From: Eimeria necatrix
Lineage: Eukaryota > Apicomplexa > Conoidasida > Eucoccidiorida > Eimeriidae
Assembly: GCF_000499385.1 (NCBI RefSeq)
Contig: NW_013652138.1
Location: forward strand, 52,501-70,000
Direction of reading: 5' to 3'
DNA length: 17,500 nucleotides
Below, piece after piece: positions 16,683-17,500 of this stretch. How positions within the stretch are numbered: the first letter of the stretch is position 1; every line of letters begins with the position of its first letter. A program made the translations under genes and the position numbers. The notes under the pieces are model-generated. The model made no database searches and was not told where the DNA came from. It saw nothing but the letters and a program-made list of their open reading frames with translations.

Positions 16683-16787
16683 AAAAGAGATCCAAAGTGC
16701 GCAATTAGACCTTTCAATCTCCTCTAAACTCGACTTAACTATTTGCTCTGCTGCAGCTGCGTAAGACCCCAGGCTGCTGCTGCTTCA

Positions 16788-16849
<62 letters not shown>

Positions 16850-17153
16850 TCACGTCGTCGAGGACGTCTCTGAGTTTGACTGCGCAGCTAAACCCTCCCC
16901 TCGCAAGGGCCTTAAGAATTGTAAGCCCCACATCTGCTGCCAGCAGCACTGGGCCCCCGATGCAGGAGGAAACGACTTCTGCTGCAGCACTTGCTGCTGC
17001 TGCTGGTTTGCCTGCTGCTGCTGCGCCTGCTGCTGCTGCTGCTGCTGCAGCAGCAGCAGCAGCAGCAGCAGCAACGCCTGTTCTCCGCCGGTAGTTGCCA
17101 ATGTGCTGGTCGTACACCCCGTCCTCTGCTATCGCCAACTCAGTGTCTCGGAG
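14052..17153 (-). CDS. Second multi-exon gene, unknown product, 5' truncated
   Basis: Predicted exons in transcript order: 17153-16854, 16756-16711, 16609-16530, 16332-16202, 15921-15869, 15438-15267, 15022-14935, 14308-14052. The gene is convergent with the + strand gene. Six of seven junctions keep phase; the first (intron 16757-16853, CTG repeats) does not, so an exon, a boundary or a repeat length there is wrong. Clear coding segments include ELAIAEDGVYDQHIGNYRRR, VGLTILKALARGGFSCAVKL, YPKDFISFDENGRIKIN, LIRFDVDPAVGRDVALHHCF and STLDSWYNTGNLQALRETVQ. It looks soluble and mixed alpha/beta, with no obvious signal or membrane segment. I do not recognise the family. The last exon's end is uncertain because it runs through several dispersed palindromes. 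Confidence 0.72.
14088..14156. repeat. Cluster of GTGTACGTACAC palindromes
   Basis: Copies at 14090-14100 (partial), 14106-14119 and 14143-14156 (exact GGTGTACGTACACC), within the possible last exon of the - strand gene. Confidence 0.88.
14313..14918. repeat. Long (GCTA)n array filling an intron
   Basis: Pure GCTAGCTA tracts alternate with diverged units such as GGCTAGCT, ACCAGCTA and GGATAGAT. A CTATAAAGGGATAGAT block followed by GGAGAGCTAGC occurs twice (about 14365 and 14411). This is the intron between exons 14935-15022 and 14052-14308 of the - strand gene. Confidence 0.93.
14935..15022 (-). CDS. Second gene, exon
   Basis: Acceptor is the end of a (CTG)n run on this strand. It reads ARLARSTLDSWYNTGNLQAL, then RETVQNFLE. 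Donor G|gtaaac leads into the (GCTA)n intron. Confidence 0.8.
15023..15266. repeat. CAG/CTG tracts in a - strand intron
   Basis: CAG tracts (+ strand) at 15027-15083 and 15176-15213; on the - strand the first is the (CTG)n acceptor tract of exon 14935-15022. Confidence 0.85.
15267..15438 (-). CDS. Second gene, exon with Gln/Leu run
   Basis: Acceptor cctgtgtag, consensus donor CGG|gtaaga. It reads QRIALGDHQQHQQQLLLLHQ, a Gln run, LIRFDVDPAVGRDVALHHCF and AFQAVRR, 57 codons in frame. Confidence 0.82.
15439..15868. other. AT-rich intron, no repeat array
   Basis: This is the only long intron here made mostly of non-periodic AT-rich DNA. Nothing else was seen in it. Confidence 0.65.
15869..15921 (-). 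CDS. Second gene, short exon
   Basis: Acceptor gctttttag, consensus donor AAC|gtaagt. It reads VRASKGPDTIVLALPLK. Two bases complete Thr in the next exon. Both phases agree. Confidence 0.78.
15922..16201. repeat. Intron with (TGCA)n and AAACCCT arrays
   Basis: The block AAAAAGCCCCAAACG at 15924-15938 abuts a (TGCA)n array to 16044, which contains two identical 40-bp units (15961-16000, 16001-16040). AAACCCT arrays follow at 16068-16095 and 16133-16189. Confidence 0.92.
16202..16332 (-). CDS. Second gene, exon
   Basis: Acceptor gtttgcag, donor GCG|gtaaag. It reads VLELRYPKDFISFDENGRIK, then INKIKDPAASEKATIEQSLD and RVA. Non-repetitive and charged, this is among the most convincing coding sequence on this strand. 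Confidence 0.8.
16354..16523. repeat. TTTAGGG arrays in a - strand intron
   Basis: Arrays at 16354-16396, 16430-16448 and 16483-16521 with short unique spacers. Confidence 0.92.
16530..16609 (-). CDS. Second gene, exon
   Basis: Acceptor actggcag, chosen because the phase fits. It reads AVPLEKDPVRAAKAKVKIPA, then TFTIDD. Donor A|gtgaga. Confidence 0.72.
16619..16853. repeat. CAG tracts in two - strand introns
   Basis: (CAG)n at 16619-16680 and 16788-16850 on the + strand, read as (CTG)n before acceptors on the - strand. Confidence 0.88.
16711..16756 (-). CDS. Second gene, short exon
   Basis: Acceptor cttacgcag, donor AAAG|gtctaa. Only one frame is open: AAEQIVKSSLEEIE, then two bases completing Arg. 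It joins the next exon in phase but not the previous one. Confidence 0.6.
16854..17153 (-). CDS. Second gene, first visible exon
   Basis: Acceptor tatcccgcag, donor GAC|gtgagc. It spans 100 codons: LRDTELAIAEDGVYDQHIGN, YRRRTG, an Ala-rich stretch of about 40 residues, EVVSSCIGGPVLLAADVGLT, then ILKALARGGFSCAVKLRDVL and DD. GVYDQH comes from a diverged copy of the GTGTAC palindrome family. Confidence 0.75.
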
Positions 17154-17500
17154 CTGCGGGATAAAGTACACACTCGAGGGTTTAGGGTTTAGGGTTTAGG
17201 GTTTAGGGTTTAGGGTTTAGGGTTTAGGGTTTAGTGTTTATTTAGCGGCTAAGGTAGGGGTTCCAGGATTACTGCGTAGAGTTTAGGGTTTAGGGTTTAG
17301 GGTTTAGGGTTTAGGGTTTAGGGTTTAGATCGTTTGGGGTTATGGGCTACTGTTTGCGGCAGAGGGTAGGGCTTCACGGTGTGGACCCGAGGGTTTAGGG
17401 TTTAGGGTTTAGAGCTCAGGGTTTAGGGTTTAGGGTTTAGGGTTTAGAACGTTCGGGGTCACGAGCTACGGCTTGCGTTGGAGAGTAAACAACTCCGCCT
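17154..17500. repeat. TTTAGGG arrays and diverged duplicates at the right edge
   Basis: Arrays at 17177-17235, 17281-17328 and 17391-17447. The spacers after the last two arrays (about 17329-17370 and 17448-17488) are diverged copies of each other. The region is probably an intron of the - strand gene; no exon is recognised in it. Confidence 0.85.

Overview
The window looks like nuclear DNA of an apicomplexan, most likely an Eimeria species. The evidence is the dense (CAG)n/(CTG)n tracts read as Gln, Ala or Ser runs, the many interstitial AAACCCT/TTTAGGG (telomere-type) arrays, the (TGCA)n and (GCTA)n arrays, and genes cut into many short exons. This matches what is known of the repeat-rich segments of Eimeria chromosomes. 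No bacterial, viral, tRNA or rRNA feature was seen. Most long open frames are translations of simple repeats, not genes.

Positions 1-12375, + strand: one large gene, open at its 5' end. Splicing by hand gave 25 exons whose phases join at all 24 introns, ending in TAG at 12373-12375. The visible part is 3714 nt, 1237 codons plus stop. The protein looks secretory: a long, probably beta-strand-rich ectodomain with repeated short motifs (PSxVxAEVGxNF three times, one degenerate; CSAF twice; P/DxGxYxLxF-type strands several times) and Gln/Ala/Ser runs, one transmembrane helix encoded by exon 11920-12037, a strongly basic stop-transfer stretch, and a short acidic cytosolic tail. I do not recognise the family.

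Positions 12376-14051: convergent intergenic or 3'-terminal DNA. It holds a tandem duplication over the first gene's stop codon, CTG-rich sequence, a GGGGCCCC-rich array, AT-rich stretches, a CAG island and a 21-bp tandem repeat.

Positions 14052-17153 (possibly continuing rightwards), - strand: a second multi-exon gene, convergent with the first and open at its 5' end. Eight exons are supported and six of seven junctions agree in phase. The product is not recognised.

The unusual part is how the repeats relate to the genes. Most introns are dominated by one or two simple-repeat families, and the repeats appear to supply splice sites: (CTG)nCAG acceptors, and donors cut from TTTAGGG/AAACCCT units. 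Two further dispersed patterns cross both genes: a GGGGCTTT-type block next to (TGCA)n arrays, and a GGTGTACGTACACC palindrome found in introns and, in frame, in exons. All exon limits are manual predictions without transcript support.
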